Shown: piece by piece, positions 47,661 through 60,807 of the stretch | Position numbering within the stretch: position 1 is the first letter of the stretch | How the letters are laid out: each line of letters starts with the position of its first letter | Assembly: GCA_033980235.1 (NCBI GenBank) | Contig: CM067077.1 | Location: forward strand, 12,131,797-12,195,796 | Source: Diadema setosum | Lineage: Eukaryota; Echinodermata; Echinoidea; Diadematoida; Diadematidae | Reading direction: 5' to 3' | Length of the DNA stretch: 64,000 nucleotides | Notes under the pieces: model-generated | What the model was told of the DNA's origin: nothing | Seen by the model: only the letters and a program-made list of their open reading frames with translations | The model's database searches: none | Program-made: the position numbers and the translations under genes

Positions 47661-49163
47661 GTTTAAACCAGCAGGATTCCTATCCTCATGGTGTACATCC
47701 AGATCCTTCCTGAATGGTAGAGTAATCTGCTGATTAAACATGGATGACAAAAGTTTGGTCTGCACCTGCTCACATTTCCATTGAACTTTGATCATCATTT
47801 TCTGTGTACATTCATGACAGATATTCATTCCTCGCCAAATTATACTTCCGATGTATCTGCAAACCCCAGTTTTGCCAGTTGTCATACTTCCATTCTCATT
47901 CGCCAGCGGATGATGGGTGTGGAATGTTGCCACCTGAGGAGCCTGAGAAAATAAACGCCACTCAGATGTCACGGACCAGTCCCTCCTTGAGAAAAGGGTG
48001 ACATTGGAGCTCAAATACGGACGGCAAATTTGTCCAGAAAATATTGCTTTTGACACCAGCGCTGTGCAAGAGATAGGTGCTTGTAAAGTTGAATAGGGTG
48101 CTATTGTGATGGCTGCGCGTGTTTTCAAGGTGCCTTTATTGATGCACACAGAATGCTGAAATCAATGGCACATATCAATGCATACCATGGCTGTTATATT
48201 ATATATTTTGTACAGAGCATTCCAGAGCAGTAGCTCTAGTGGTAGGAATCCTAGTCCAATGTCTATTGACATCCATCATCAGCAGAAATTCCTGGGAACT
48301 TGCTGCATCATGGCCAGTGAAGACAATTCTAGAAGACATATCTGAGAAGCTTTTTTGGATATCTCCTTTTACAACCTCAGAAGGATAATACAATTTCACA
48401 TCAGCCCTGCCAGCAAATCTTGTTCAATATCAGGCTTATTTTTTGTGATTAAAACATTAAAGTTTATTTTATAAAACAGACAATATTTGACAAGAAAATT
48501 CTGAAGCAGTATGTGGAAATGAAGGGATTTCACAACATATTTTGCCCAACCATGCAGAGATTCCTGAGGTATATTATATCACAGCTTCATCTGGCTAACG
48601 CGCACGATATCTTGACTGATTAAGAGGTAACTCTAATTAAAGAATTGGCTTTCATCCTGCTTGTTTTACAATGTATCTATATTCTTGTGCATCTTATAGG
48701 GAGGTCAGCTTTACAAATGTATGGCACGAGTCAGAAATAGAGACCTTTGATTCAGAATCTTCCAAGCCTTTCAAGAATTTATTGGGGGTAAAACATGTTG
48801 TGATCGGGACAGGAAGCATTAGCTCAGACATTTCCTAAATGTAATGAACTAATGATTCAAGAATGTTTTATATGAGCGAAAGCAAATAATGTTGAGACCA
48901 GCTTTCTTCCTTCAGTCTGTCAATGCTCATTAATCGGCATCAGACATTATGTAGAGAGATCCACCACCTCAACAGATGCTTGTCACCCCGTGTTTGGAGG
49001 GGAGTGCTCTGATTGAACACTGCAGACACGCCCCCATTATCAAATGAGGCAGGCGATGTTAGAAAACACTTTCTCCCCACAACCTGGAGAGATTTGTGAT
49101 TTGGGGTCGACAGGTCTTCAAGTCGACAGTGTGGAGGCGATCCGCTTGGGGGAGTTTTGTAAT

Positions 49164-49721
49164 GTTAGAGGACAAGTCCACCTTCAAAGACATGTGGATG
49201 GAGTGAAGACAACAAGACTAGTTGAACACATCAGTACAAGTTTGGGGAAAATCGGACAATCCGTTCAAAAGTTATGATTTTTTTTAAGTATCTGTGCAGT
49301 CACTGTTGGATGAAAAGACTACTACAGTGTATGATGTCACATGCATACAACGATATAAAGAAAATAAAAAGAGAATTTCACAAAACTTAACTTTTTGAAT
49401 AAAGTGCACATTTCTCTGACTGGTGACTGACATATGTTAAGGGTAATATTATTCCCCATGCCTCCTGAAAGAGAGAAGTCAAGTGTTCTTCAAGTAAAAA
49501 TATGTTGAATTTTCTTTATACTTTTTTTAATTTCTTTGTACTCATGAGACATCACAAGCTATAGTAGTCTTGTCATCCAGTCGTGACCGAGTAGAAACTT
49601 CAAAAATTCATAACTTTTGAACGGAGTGTCCGATTTTCCTCAAACTCTCGCTGATCCGTTCTACTAATATTGCTGCATTCACAAAACCCACATGTCTATG
49701 AAGGTGAACTTGTCCTTTAAC
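49164..49721. mobile_element. Family B foldback MITE, copy 3
   Basis: TTAGAGGACAAGTCCACCTTC on the left (first bases decayed) and GAAGGTGAACTTGTCCTTTAA on the right. The arms pair through GTTGGATGAAAAGACTACTA / TAGTAGTCTTGTCATCCAG. It is about 557 bp long. Confidence 0.85.
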
Positions 49722-49946
49722 ATTCCAACCAGCGAAATTCGCGGACACGATTTCTAAAGGCGATGCGCATAGTGATTCAAGTTATAGATGGGTGGTGGGT
49801 ATAACATGTTCTCATCTTCGACCTGTGCCAGATTAAGAATCTGTTGGTGAAATGACAATATATGTCACTTGATATGAAATGTAGCTTCTCATAGAATATG
49901 ATGGTCTCTGTATTCACGCCAAGTGCATGAATCTTGTTCCCTTGTT

Positions 49947-50330
49947 AAAGGCATTATTTACCATTTGCAGATGAAAAAAAAAACCCAGCTTTAGTGCTTC
50001 AAAATAGTTCAAAGTTATGGGTTAGGGATAGAAAGAAGCAATGTAAAAATGTTCATCAGTATAATCAGTTTTAAGTTTTATTGAATATATATGAAATGTG
50101 GACATTTTAAAGTTATGATATTTTTTTTCTACAATAAACTGTCTACAGTTATGGTTTATTGAGAAAAATAGTGATAAAATATCTCCTTATTTGTAGGCTT
50201 TGTTATTAAATGTTTATGTAGTTGGGATGTTTTGAGATATATACATACAGTGACCTGCACATATGCATCAAATTTGATAACACAAACATTTTTTAAATCA
50301 CTGCTTCCAATTGTAAACAGTCCCTTTGAG
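49947..50330 (+). mobile_element. Family C MITE, copy 4
   Basis: It starts AAAGGCATTATTTACCATTT, has CCCAGCTTTAGTGCTTCAAA and CTGTCTACAGTTATGGTTTA, and ends AATTGTAAACAGTCCCTTT. It is uninterrupted at the point where copy 3 carries its insertion (AATCAGTTTTAAGTTTTATT). Confidence 0.82.
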
Positions 50331-53300
50331 AAGGAAAGAACAACAGTATCAATATATGAATATATCACCAAAAATAGTTCATTTTGATCTTGCTTAGAAT
50401 TGTAATAGCTTAGTCATAGTGTGGCCACAGATATTTGATTACATGCTATTATAGTTTTGTTTCCTGACAAAATAAATTTGAACTGAACTGAACTGATAGT
50501 TTTAGAAAACGAGAGAATTTGAGCTGTCTTAGTCAAAATGATTAAAGTAATAAAACTTCAAATTTTCCCTTTTTTTTCATGAACCATGATATGCTTCATT
50601 TTATCAGTGATATACCCATTAACCTTCTTTTATTTCCAAGCAAGGTAGCTTCCTCACTTCAGGTTTATCTCTTTTGAAATGTTCTTGATGTTTAGTATGT
50701 CCATATGTTCAGCAATGTGCCACAGTCACTCATGGATATTGGCTGAGAGAAAAATGAACTAAGGAGCATGATTTCTCTGTAATTTATGGCTGCCTCATTT
50801 AAGTAAGACTGTTCCCCTACTACCCCCTCCCCATTAAAATCAGTAAGTTCTGGAAATGAAACTGCCACTGCAAAAGAAGAATTCATTTCCACATGTCAAG
50901 TGATAGATCAATGCCAGTCAACTCAATTCAGCCCCAAGATCCTAATAGTACCGCAGGGACAAATGTGTAAAATCTTCTTGGGAAAAAATGCATACAATGT
51001 ACTTTTGCCAACTCTGAAGGTCTCCAAGGTTTTCTTCTTTCTTTAGTGCAAGAATACACGTGGGTAGTGAATGCACACGATTTGATGGGGTAACATGAAT
51101 GCTGTAGGCTGCCCATGATGACACCATTGCTGTATAAACTGCATGTCAACGAGCCTTTAGTGCCCTGTCGGAATGCGATGGCATTTTTATTTGATCATCA
51201 TTCCCCATCAAGGCTGGATTACAAAATACTTTGGAACAATTCCTGCCTTAAAAAAGAAAAAAAAATCTTGATGGGCATACAGATCAAATAATAGCAGGAT
51301 GAATCGTCATTGTTCATTTGCATACCTTATGTTCTCTGTTCGGTAGCCGAAGAGTTGTTTGGACAAAGGTCCTTAGTGAATGAGGAACAAACAAGGTTTG
51401 ATATGACGTTTCTCTGTAGAATATGGCGCATCTCAGCAGGAGATAGTTAAGCAAGGAAGCCCAGTGCCGTTTCACACTTAACTAAAGAACTCGTTTGTGA
51501 GTCACGTCTGCGACAGATGTCCTGAGAAAGTGTGTAAAAAAATGGTGCAGCATGAAGATTCTGAAATGAGTCTTCTCGCCAACTGCTATAAACTGCCAAA
51601 GTCGTACCATACAACATCTGCACTGCAGTCTCTGCACACTGTCCATCAAACATGCAATTCCTTCATGACGGAGAATGTAAGCACAATTTGCATCATTCAC
51701 ACATGCCCGAAATTAATGGTATCTAAAAATGAGATTTTTCGAGCATGATGTGAAAACTGTTAATTTATGTATGTGGACACGAAAAAACTTAATCGCTATC
51801 TGCAAAATCAGTCCTGTTTGATATTAACAAAAAACAAAAAGCAAAAAATAAAACAAACTATTGGGATAATTTGCCTAGCACAGTGTGTGTGTACAGAGTT
51901 TACATGTTGATGTGCAAGTTTGATATGTATGCTCAGATGAATGAAGCTTGGTTAGAATCTCAGAGAAAAATTCACAAAGAACGAGTGGTTTGCTGTTTGC
52001 TGATACATGATTTGCATTCATGGCAGAAAAATTTCCCACAAATATGCTGACGATCAGTATTTTTTTTGCCTTTCCATCTAAAAAAATTTTTGCTATGAGC
52101 CGAACATTCAGTGTTTCTCAAGTGTCTTTATGACATTTCAAACGCAATGTGTGAAATCACTTTCCGAGGTCCGCGTCATCCGCAAACTTGCGCCAGTCCG
52201 GCAAAAAAAGTGATCAATCTTCGCACCGAACTTGGATAATCTCCAAAATGTTTCATTTTGACATTTGGAAGAACCATTTCCTCTGTTTATATTTTTGCTG
52301 TAAAAGTAAAGGGAAAGAGAGAGTGTTTTCCCTTTTTGTTTATATTCAAGGAATTGTCACGAAATAGATTGAAGGTACTGCTGAACAAAAATGGAGTTGA
52401 ATTAAAAAAAAAGAAGTACAAAGTGGCTGCACCTAATTTCTATACGAATGCCAAGGAACACACACAGGTAGATTAAAAACAATGAGGAAAGTGCATTTGG
52501 GGACACTTTTGTATTGTCTTACTAACCCAGGTGACAGTGTGATTCAGAAACTGTACTTTTTATTTTATTTTACTGTATCCAATATACATGTAGCCTGACT
52601 TGTTGAGGAGATTCTTTGGAATGTTGTGTGAGAATGAGGGGCTGCCTGGTATGATTTCCTGGAAATATTTCAAGCCGTTCCTCCGAGATTACATGCAGCC
52701 TCCTAGAAGGAATCAAGGGCAGTGTATGAGTTTTCCTTTTGAAAAGTCATGTCAGAAGACACATGAGTAATTTTTGAATATGCATTATCTCCAAGTGTAT
52801 TGAAAAATACAAAATATGAAGTCTTGTCATATTGAATAATTTTTAACCTCTTTTTTTTTTGATGTTGCTGTCAGCTTTACTCTGATATTACAGATAGGCC
52901 GATATTCATTCAAACTTTGACAAAAAAAACCCTTTCACCTATCACCTTTCATTCTCTATTGCTAGTGAATAATATGTGATGAATCTGTTTTTTTTTTATT
53001 GCTCCTGTTCATTTTTTTTTTTTGGGGGGGGGGGCTGTACAAAAAATAACCACACAGTGTATTAAGAACTCTGTCAAATGTCAGATAGAAGAACTGATCA
53101 TTTGGACCTAGGAATGACAATATCTTCTTATTTTTAGGAATGCCTAAAATAATATATATCTAGTAGATAAATAAATTTATATCAAATCTATCACTTGAAA
53201 TCCTTATGGGCTAATGCCCCCCCCCCCTGAAAAAAAAAAGGAGGGGGGGGGGAATCATAATACAACATGTTTAAGCGGACTAATATTGTAATTGTTTTAA

Positions 53301-56300
53301 GGCATGACACAGTTCATTCTTGTTCAAATCATGATGCAATGCCCTACATGTATATATATCAGAGATGATGGGTAAGAGCTTGAGTGGATAAGTGCTGCAT
53401 AATCTCTGGACACCCATAGAGAAACCTCAATAACTGAAAGCATGAAAACCACCACCACCACCAAAAAAAAAAAAGATTAAGGACATTTCATGATCCTGAA
53501 CACATCCCCCTCACCTTTCCTCCTCCTCCTCATCACAGTGTGAGTCATGGCTTCTTTGCTCCTTACTGAGACGGATGCAGCAGGTGGACATGTGTCAGTT
53601 CAGCATGATGACAGAACACTTTCTCTCTTCTATCACCTTTCATCTCCTTTTCTTTTCCCCAAGGGGGTGGGGCTTACAATCTACATATCTTTCAACAGGC
53701 ACACTTTTCAGTGCCAATGTGGCATCATGCTCTTCTTGGAAAGAAAAAACCAGGAAAAACACAAAAACACAAAACAAAACCAAAACCAAAGAGCATAGAA
53801 AAGTGTTTGCATTGGATGAATTTCCCCTTTGTCATTTTGAATAGAATTGTGTTTGATATACAAATGTAAGAAAAATTGTTCTATGATTTTTCTTAGAGGC
53901 TAACTCAATATTTGGTTGCCTCCTGGCCACTTTATGACTTTTTATTTTGAATATGTTAATGAAGTAATACAAGTATGCATATGAAAACTTTCCAATCTGT
54001 TAGGTCATTCTGATTATATATAACTGTTCAAAAAGTTATTTCATGATGGTTCTTGGAGTCAAATTCAATTCTGATCACCTGACAACTTTCTTGAGATGTT
54101 GAGATGTTACCACAAAGAAGAAAGAAACTGAAGGCACTCCATTGCAAAGTGTAGTATTGACAGTGGATAAGTGCGAAAGACCAGTGATCTTATCTTCACA
54201 TATTATGGCCTCATAGAACTTTTGGTTATTGAAAAAAACAAACAAACATTAAACCATGTAATTATAAGACAGAAATGGCTTATGTGGTCAGACAAAACTT
54301 TGCAGTATCTGGTTTAAAAAGTATGAAGAATTTAGCAGTCTACTACGACTAGGGGAAATAAAACCACCAACAAGAGAGAACAAAAACGGTTGGTAAATAC
54401 CATTAATGGTAATGATGTAAATTGGGTAAAGTTGAAATAAAAAGAAAGTTTTCAAATCCACAAAGAGCAGACTGTAAACAAGAGGTGAACTGAGTTTATG
54501 ATTACTGTAGATTTTGCAATAGACACAATGTTCTTTTTAGTTTGATCCCTTCATATTCCTTAGTCCCACAAATAAATTTTACTGTCTGTTTAGTTACACC
54601 AATCCAAATTCAAACAGATTTGTAAACCATTTCAATATTAATAGAAACAGTGACAGAAGCTCTGAACAGATTGTGCTACATTGAATGAAGTAGACTTTAT
54701 TGGAAATAGCTGCTGATTCATCTGAGGATATTTATACTTTACTGACGACAATAATAACTCTGAAATAGGCGAGCATGTGGACTCCGCAAGTCCTCAGCTT
54801 CAGCTCATACACATAGTGAAAAGTAAATCTTTATGATGAGGTACCATTTAGCAACACAATTACAACAGTAATAATAGTAATAATATCTAGCACTTTTTTC
54901 TCCTATTACATGTAAGCTACATAGGACAAATCCAAGGAAATTTTGAAGCAGTAACATCTGTTGCAAATGCTCGAACAAAAGAGAGACTGTGAGTCATGAA
55001 AAACAGAATGAAACATGAAACAGAAAGTACCAAAAATGCTGGCATGACTTTTGACAAAGAGTAACTTCACTCTTTTGCCATAGTGCACATTGTAAAGCTT
55101 CATAAATATCACCTTACTTTATTTGCACCAGCAATACATTTTGCTCACAAGTAATATTTTCCCAGGTCATATCATATGAGTTGTGGTGACATAGATTGTC
55201 TTGATTTGAATTTTTCCAACTCTATAGTGCAAGAGTATCAGTGAATTCATTTTTGTTTAAAATGAGAATGGGCTAGCAAAAACCAAATCATCATCTATAA
55301 GCAGTTTGGACTGCTGCTTTATTGAATTAGGTCTTCACTTGATCTAATCTCTTCTTTGAAAATGTAGTTTTATTCCTGGGCAAGTCATAGCTAGACCTTT
55401 GACATTCTGATTTTCTTCTTAGTCATGTGTCCCTTTTCTACCACTTCAACAGTATGGTGCCAGCAAGCCTGTGATTTGGCAAGTTACGACTTTGAGTGGC
55501 AAATGTCTTGCATATTGCAACGTAGACACAAGAGAGTGTGTTTTTCTTCAATGGGGCATTGCTCATTAGAATTGAAGGACACAGATAAAGGGAGTTTGAA
55601 TTGATGACTAAAGGAATCACTCCTCATACAGAACAAGGAATATGATGGAATGGATGTTACTAATGTTGTTTTTTGAGAGAAATAGATTTACAGACATAAT
55701 AACAGGAAAAGGCTTGTCAATCTTGTCTGGGGATCAATTATTTGCCTTCTTCAAATCCAAACAATAGACTTCTGATGTGTTGACAAATTTACATCATTCC
55801 TCTATTAAAATTGAAGTGCTTCAATGTGTGATATGAATAATGCAAAGTGATCTCTTTAAACTACTCAGATGGAAAACAATTAGAACAGTCATGTATTTTC
55901 TTGTTGTAGAGGTGACATGCGTCTTCATACCACCTCAGACTTCATGATGATGTGGTTTGAGGAAAGAGATCGATGAGACAAGAAAATTGAGACATTTTCT
56001 CTTTGTAGTTATTCAAAATAAATCACTGAGGCATGTGTTTTCTGTGACAGACTTCAGACAAGAAAGGAAGAAAACAACTGACTCTTTGAGACAAAAATAT
56101 GAGTATAACAGTTCATATAAATTTAGATACAAACAACACATAATTTAGATATAATAGGTCATTATGACTTCATTGTTATAAAACCTTTTTTTTTTCAGAT
56201 GAATCATAAACTTGTGATCACCCATCCTGCTCATTTAAATCCAATTGTCCTTGCCCATTTCCTCAGAAGTGGATGCAATTTATAGTTTTCTGTTGCTTTA

Positions 56301-56989
56301 TTATATTTGTTTGTTGGCTACCATGTCTTATGCTATTCAGTTTTTCATATGTTACACATCTCTCTCTCTGTCATTTGGGACCCTTCACCATGTTGTCCTA
56401 ATAAAGTCACAAATTTATAAAATGAAAAATTTGTAAAATAAGGCAATCTGGCCAACAAACAAGAAATTCTTTATTTGCTCAAAAACTTTTGAGTTTTGTA
56501 ATTTAGCTGCATCCTGTCCAGTCTCCCAAAGTCTGAGAACATTTTGTAAATTGAAAAACATTTTTGTTTTTCTGAGAATATTTTGTAAAAAAAAAAAAGT
56601 AATTGTTTGTCATAGAGCATTTTGTGAAATGAAAAACATTTTTGTTTGTATGCACTGCATGGTAGCCTGGCATTTGCCATTGAACCATTGTGTTTAAATC
56701 TATTGTAGTGTCTTTCATGACTGATGGAAACTTTGCTACCTTCTCTCTGCTGGGTTTTTGAGACAGAACGTATTTTCTTGTCGTGCTCAGATTCTCAGGA
56801 CTTTAAAAGTGCCACAATATGGAAGCCAGTTGGTAGCAACGTTACGAGGCTTTGATGGCGAAGGGTCACGTTTGACAAATTGTAATTATTTTAAAAAAAA
56901 TCTTCATATTAATTTGTATATATGTACTTGATACACTGCTCAAAACTAGCAAGTTCTATCACAACCAATAGAATGATTTTATAACATTT

Positions 56990-57088
56990 TTAACCTATAT
57001 TGACAAGGAGCTGATTTTGTTATTGCGCACATTATTCATAGACACCTGCCCATGAGTACTTGACTGAGGCTAGTCTTCAACAGATTAA
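56990..57088. mobile_element. ~95-bp TTAA palindromic element, copy 7 (diverged)
   Basis: TTAACCTATATTGACAAGG on the left, CATAGACACCTGCCCATGAG in the middle, and TAGTCTTCAACAGATTAA on the right. TTAA is preserved at both ends. Confidence 0.65.
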
Positions 57089-57448
57089 AGTGATTGAGAA
57101 AGAGTTACTGGAAGCTGTTTGTTTTATTTTGATAAAGTATTTTTTCAGGATGACATATCCATTTAGAATCAATGGCTACACAAGGTTTGTATACTCATAT
57201 GCTTTATATGAATATATTTCTGATCTTTCAAACATACATGACTGATCGTCAATACTTTTCATATATTTTTGTATCATATAAATTGCAATATCCATTTTTT
57301 TTTTTGGCGCAAATTGTTTTATGATTGTGCACAGAGTTACACGTAAATCAAACATGCTGCTACTTCTTCACTATATAAGACTTTATATAATCTCTTGCCC
57401 GTTGGCTAAATTCAGTGATCTTATCAGCTGACTTGCATAAAGGAGGTA

Positions 57449-58376
57449 CAGGGGAAACTCGGTATAACGAACACTGCTATAACGAGATATCGGTTATAAC
57501 GAAGAAATTTTCTCGGTCCCAAATTTCCTTCCACACAAGTCTATGTAAAATGCTACTCTTATAGCGAGATCGGCTATAACGAAATAACTGCTATAACGAG
57601 ATAAATTTTGTGACTTCCAAACAAAGAAAAACATAGTAAATCAAACCTGCTATAGCGAGGTAAAGCAAAATGCCTTCGGTAAAGCTTTACTTTGCCTGTG
57701 CTATCATCTTCCGAGATTGTAAAGCTTGATGCGCCAAAAACTGTCTTGTACACACATAATCATTTTCTTCAGTGCACTCCATACACAGCTAGCACTGCAT
57801 GTTGTACGTGTGAAGTGTGTGTGTGCACGCACACTGATACATGCAGAAAATGTGGTGGGACGGCCATACATGACATCATCATGACGTTTAGTGGGTGTGA
57901 GGCAATCGGATGCTGTGATTGGCCTTCTACTTAGGGAATTCCCCGTCTTCACACACACGCAGTCATAATGTACATACAGAATGTGTCACATACACACACA
58001 GCATTGTGCAGACCATATTCAAGCTTTCCACACAACACACACCCATACGTTAACCACATACCAATCCACAGACGATCTTGATACGATCGCAAGCTATATA
58101 AATTTACAAATTCAAACATCTACAATTAATAAGAAACACATTCTTGATATTGGATTTCCTTGGCGAAAAACATCTTCTTACCCATAAAGGTGAGTAATTC
58201 CCTCGCACACAATATCAAGTTATCAGTATTGATTGAAATATGATGGGTAGTCCCACGTGTGCAAATTAATGTCTTTATTTTATGCCTTCTTTTATGCCTA
58301 CTGATATAACGAGATATCGGCTATAACGAGGAAAATGACTCGGTCCCGACCATCTCGTTATATCGAGTTTCCACTG
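57449..58376. mobile_element. Pogo/Tigger-like non-autonomous element, 928 bp, TA flanks
   Basis: TA at 57447 and 58377 flank CAGGGGAAACTCGGTATAAC on the left and, reversed, CAGTGGAAACTCGATATAAC on the right. CTATAACGAGAT modules repeat within ~200 bp of the left end and ~75 bp of the right. The middle (57665-58295) has weak open frames and no transposase motif. Confidence 0.8.
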
Positions 58377-59086
58377 TATATACTAAATATATGAAATTTG
58401 ATGCACCATTGCAGATGAATTTTACAGGGATGTGAGAATTCAGAGTTTAATCTGATTTCAGACTTTTTTTAATTCTGCCCAAATCTCACTTTTCATACCT
58501 TTTTTTTTTTTTTGCAGTTCAAATGCATTATAATGCACTTTCAACATTTTTTTTTAATGAGTTTAGTTTTTTTTTTTTTCCTGCAAGTACTCTCACACCC
58601 ATGATTTAAAACGATAATGTACCTGCACCAATCATCATGAGTTGCATAATGTTACAGTTAGGCACAGAAAATAAACTTGAAAGGGATTGTTGAATCCTAG
58701 ATGATTGCATTTGCATGTAATCAGCCATAGAGCACTTTGGCGAGTGGCATTTCTGCCTTTTAGGGAGAAGGATATATTGTAGCAACAGGAAGTTAAAATT
58801 AATTTAAACATTAATTAGCACATCTAATGGTGTCTAAGCATGGCACTTCTTTATGAATGAGACTTGAGAATAAAAAAAAATGGCCTTCGCTCGTCTACAA
58901 GTACCACGTATTGCAGTAGATGTTTTTCTATACTTGTGCTCGAATGCAAGATTTTAAGCAGATCTTATAGTCAAGAAGATACAGGGTCGGTGTGATATCA
59001 TTGAACTTCCTTCCTTTGTTTTGCTATTTTTTATCTCTATTTGGAAATAAACGTGAGATGTTCCATGAAGTAATATACCAGGTTAT

Positions 59087-59453
59087 ATAGGGATGGTATA
59101 GTATTGGTGGATATGAGGATTGGGCTTTCAACTTTTTGTGAGCTATCAAGAAACCACTTATGATTTTTAAGATGAATTCAAATTTATTTGATGATAATCA
59201 GTTTTGGAATGGCTGAGACATCCAAAAACAAAGTAAAACAAAGCAATGATGATGAAAGGTAGATCCCACCTTTTATCAGGATCATTCTGTTTTGGATATC
59301 TCAGCCATTTCAAGACCAATTTTTATCAAATAAACATTGAATTCCTCTTGGAATTACATGCTCTTTCACATTTAATAAGAGGTTTCTCATTATCCCACCA
59401 AAAATGTTAGAAACCTGAATTTTGGTCTCAACCACAACTATACAATCCCTTTG
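59087..59453. mobile_element. Foldback MITE, family A copy 3
   Basis: ATAGGGATGGTATAGTATTG on the left and ACTATACAATCCCTTTGA on the right, with GGATATCTCAGCCATTTCAA and ATCAAATAAACATTGAATTC in the middle, close to 5902-6294. It ends about 1.35 kb from the stop codon of the C1q gene. Confidence 0.8.
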
Positions 59454-60807
59454 AAGGAAAACAAAGAACTGTACATCCATCCAGGTTTACTTTGCAACAC
59501 CTCTCTTTATAGAAAGAGTGCAGTTGAGTGCCATAGACTACATCATGAAGAAATTAACTGCTGCATCAAGTTTTTCATTACATGTTTGTTCCTGGCAAAT
59601 GCCACTGTGAATTTTTACAATACATATCATTTTGTTTCTCAAATACTCAAGATCTGATATGAATGTGTTGCTGAGAATAAATTAAGTACAATCTTCAATA
59701 TTCATCACAATACAGAAATGAATAGCATATAGTCGATCTCAACTTCCTTGCCCCAAAAATAAATATCTGCCATAGTCATTTAATACTTTCACAATGTACA
59801 TGTAAATTGAGAACTGAAGTTTACATCGACACAGGGTGCCAGAATAACTTTACTGAAACAACGCCTTTGATACATTCAAGACAGACATGATTGTACATAG
59901 TCCTACGTAAAGTGTGTCTACAATGTCATATTAAAATCTTACAAAATCATGAATCAAAGTGTAAATCTCTTTGCTAACTGGCCTCTCTGGAAATGCATTT
60001 GTTGATACTCTAATTCCAGAAATCATGCCAAATGACACACTTTGGAATCTTCCATTGTAACGTTTCTTCTGATTCGCCAAAAAAAAAAAAAAAAAGGTTG
60101 ATTAGTACACTATCTTGTACCATAGGTTCACAACATGCATGTAATTTGTTGTTACCTCAACTTTGATCAATTTGAATACATAATTTAGCCAAGAATAATT
60201 TGTCAACATTGATGATTATGACACCTGAATCGAAATTGCAATGAAGCGAGGATAAGGTTGCATCTACACTTTGAAGTTTTTACCAGAGAGACCAGTTTGT
60301 GACAAAAGACTCCGATATTAGACTATTCATTCAAAATGCATTGGACATATGATAAGAACACTGGCAACACTAAGTGTACACATCCCTCACTTGATGCTGT
60401 CTCCACGCTGTCAGTTCCATGTCAACAATTGTTATGTGACCTTAAACATTCTGTTTACCGTCCCTCCATTTAACTGGGGCAGTCTTCTCTTCATTCACAA
60501 TAGCCTGCTGTCAAATACATAACAAGGCACATAACAATACCCACTGCTGTTCTTTCTTACAGTTTATGTTTCCTTGGAGGAAAAGAATCCCCCACACACA
60601 TTCCAAGCGCAACTCTCTTCTTTTCAATTTCTCGCTTGTCAAAGCTTCACAAATCCCTCTGAGAAATCATCGGCGAAGAGTCCATATCACATTTGCCAAG
60701 TATCTGTTGGGGGTTTCTCAGCCAGTCGATTGATGCAGAAGCATGTGCTCAAAGTTTGCTGTACCCAGTAATTTTAGTTACTAGCACGGTCATTCATAGT
60801 CCCTGTC

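Larger units (their letters stand above)
38945..56989. other. No gene recognised outside the listed elements
   Basis: Mostly AT-rich unique-looking sequence with homopolymer junctions (39886, 53010, 53217), a C run at 43684-43700 and a degenerate (TGAAC)n after AATAAATT at 50470-50496 that may be a retroelement tail. The block 50500-56980 has no repeat or gene that I can identify. Confidence 0.6.
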
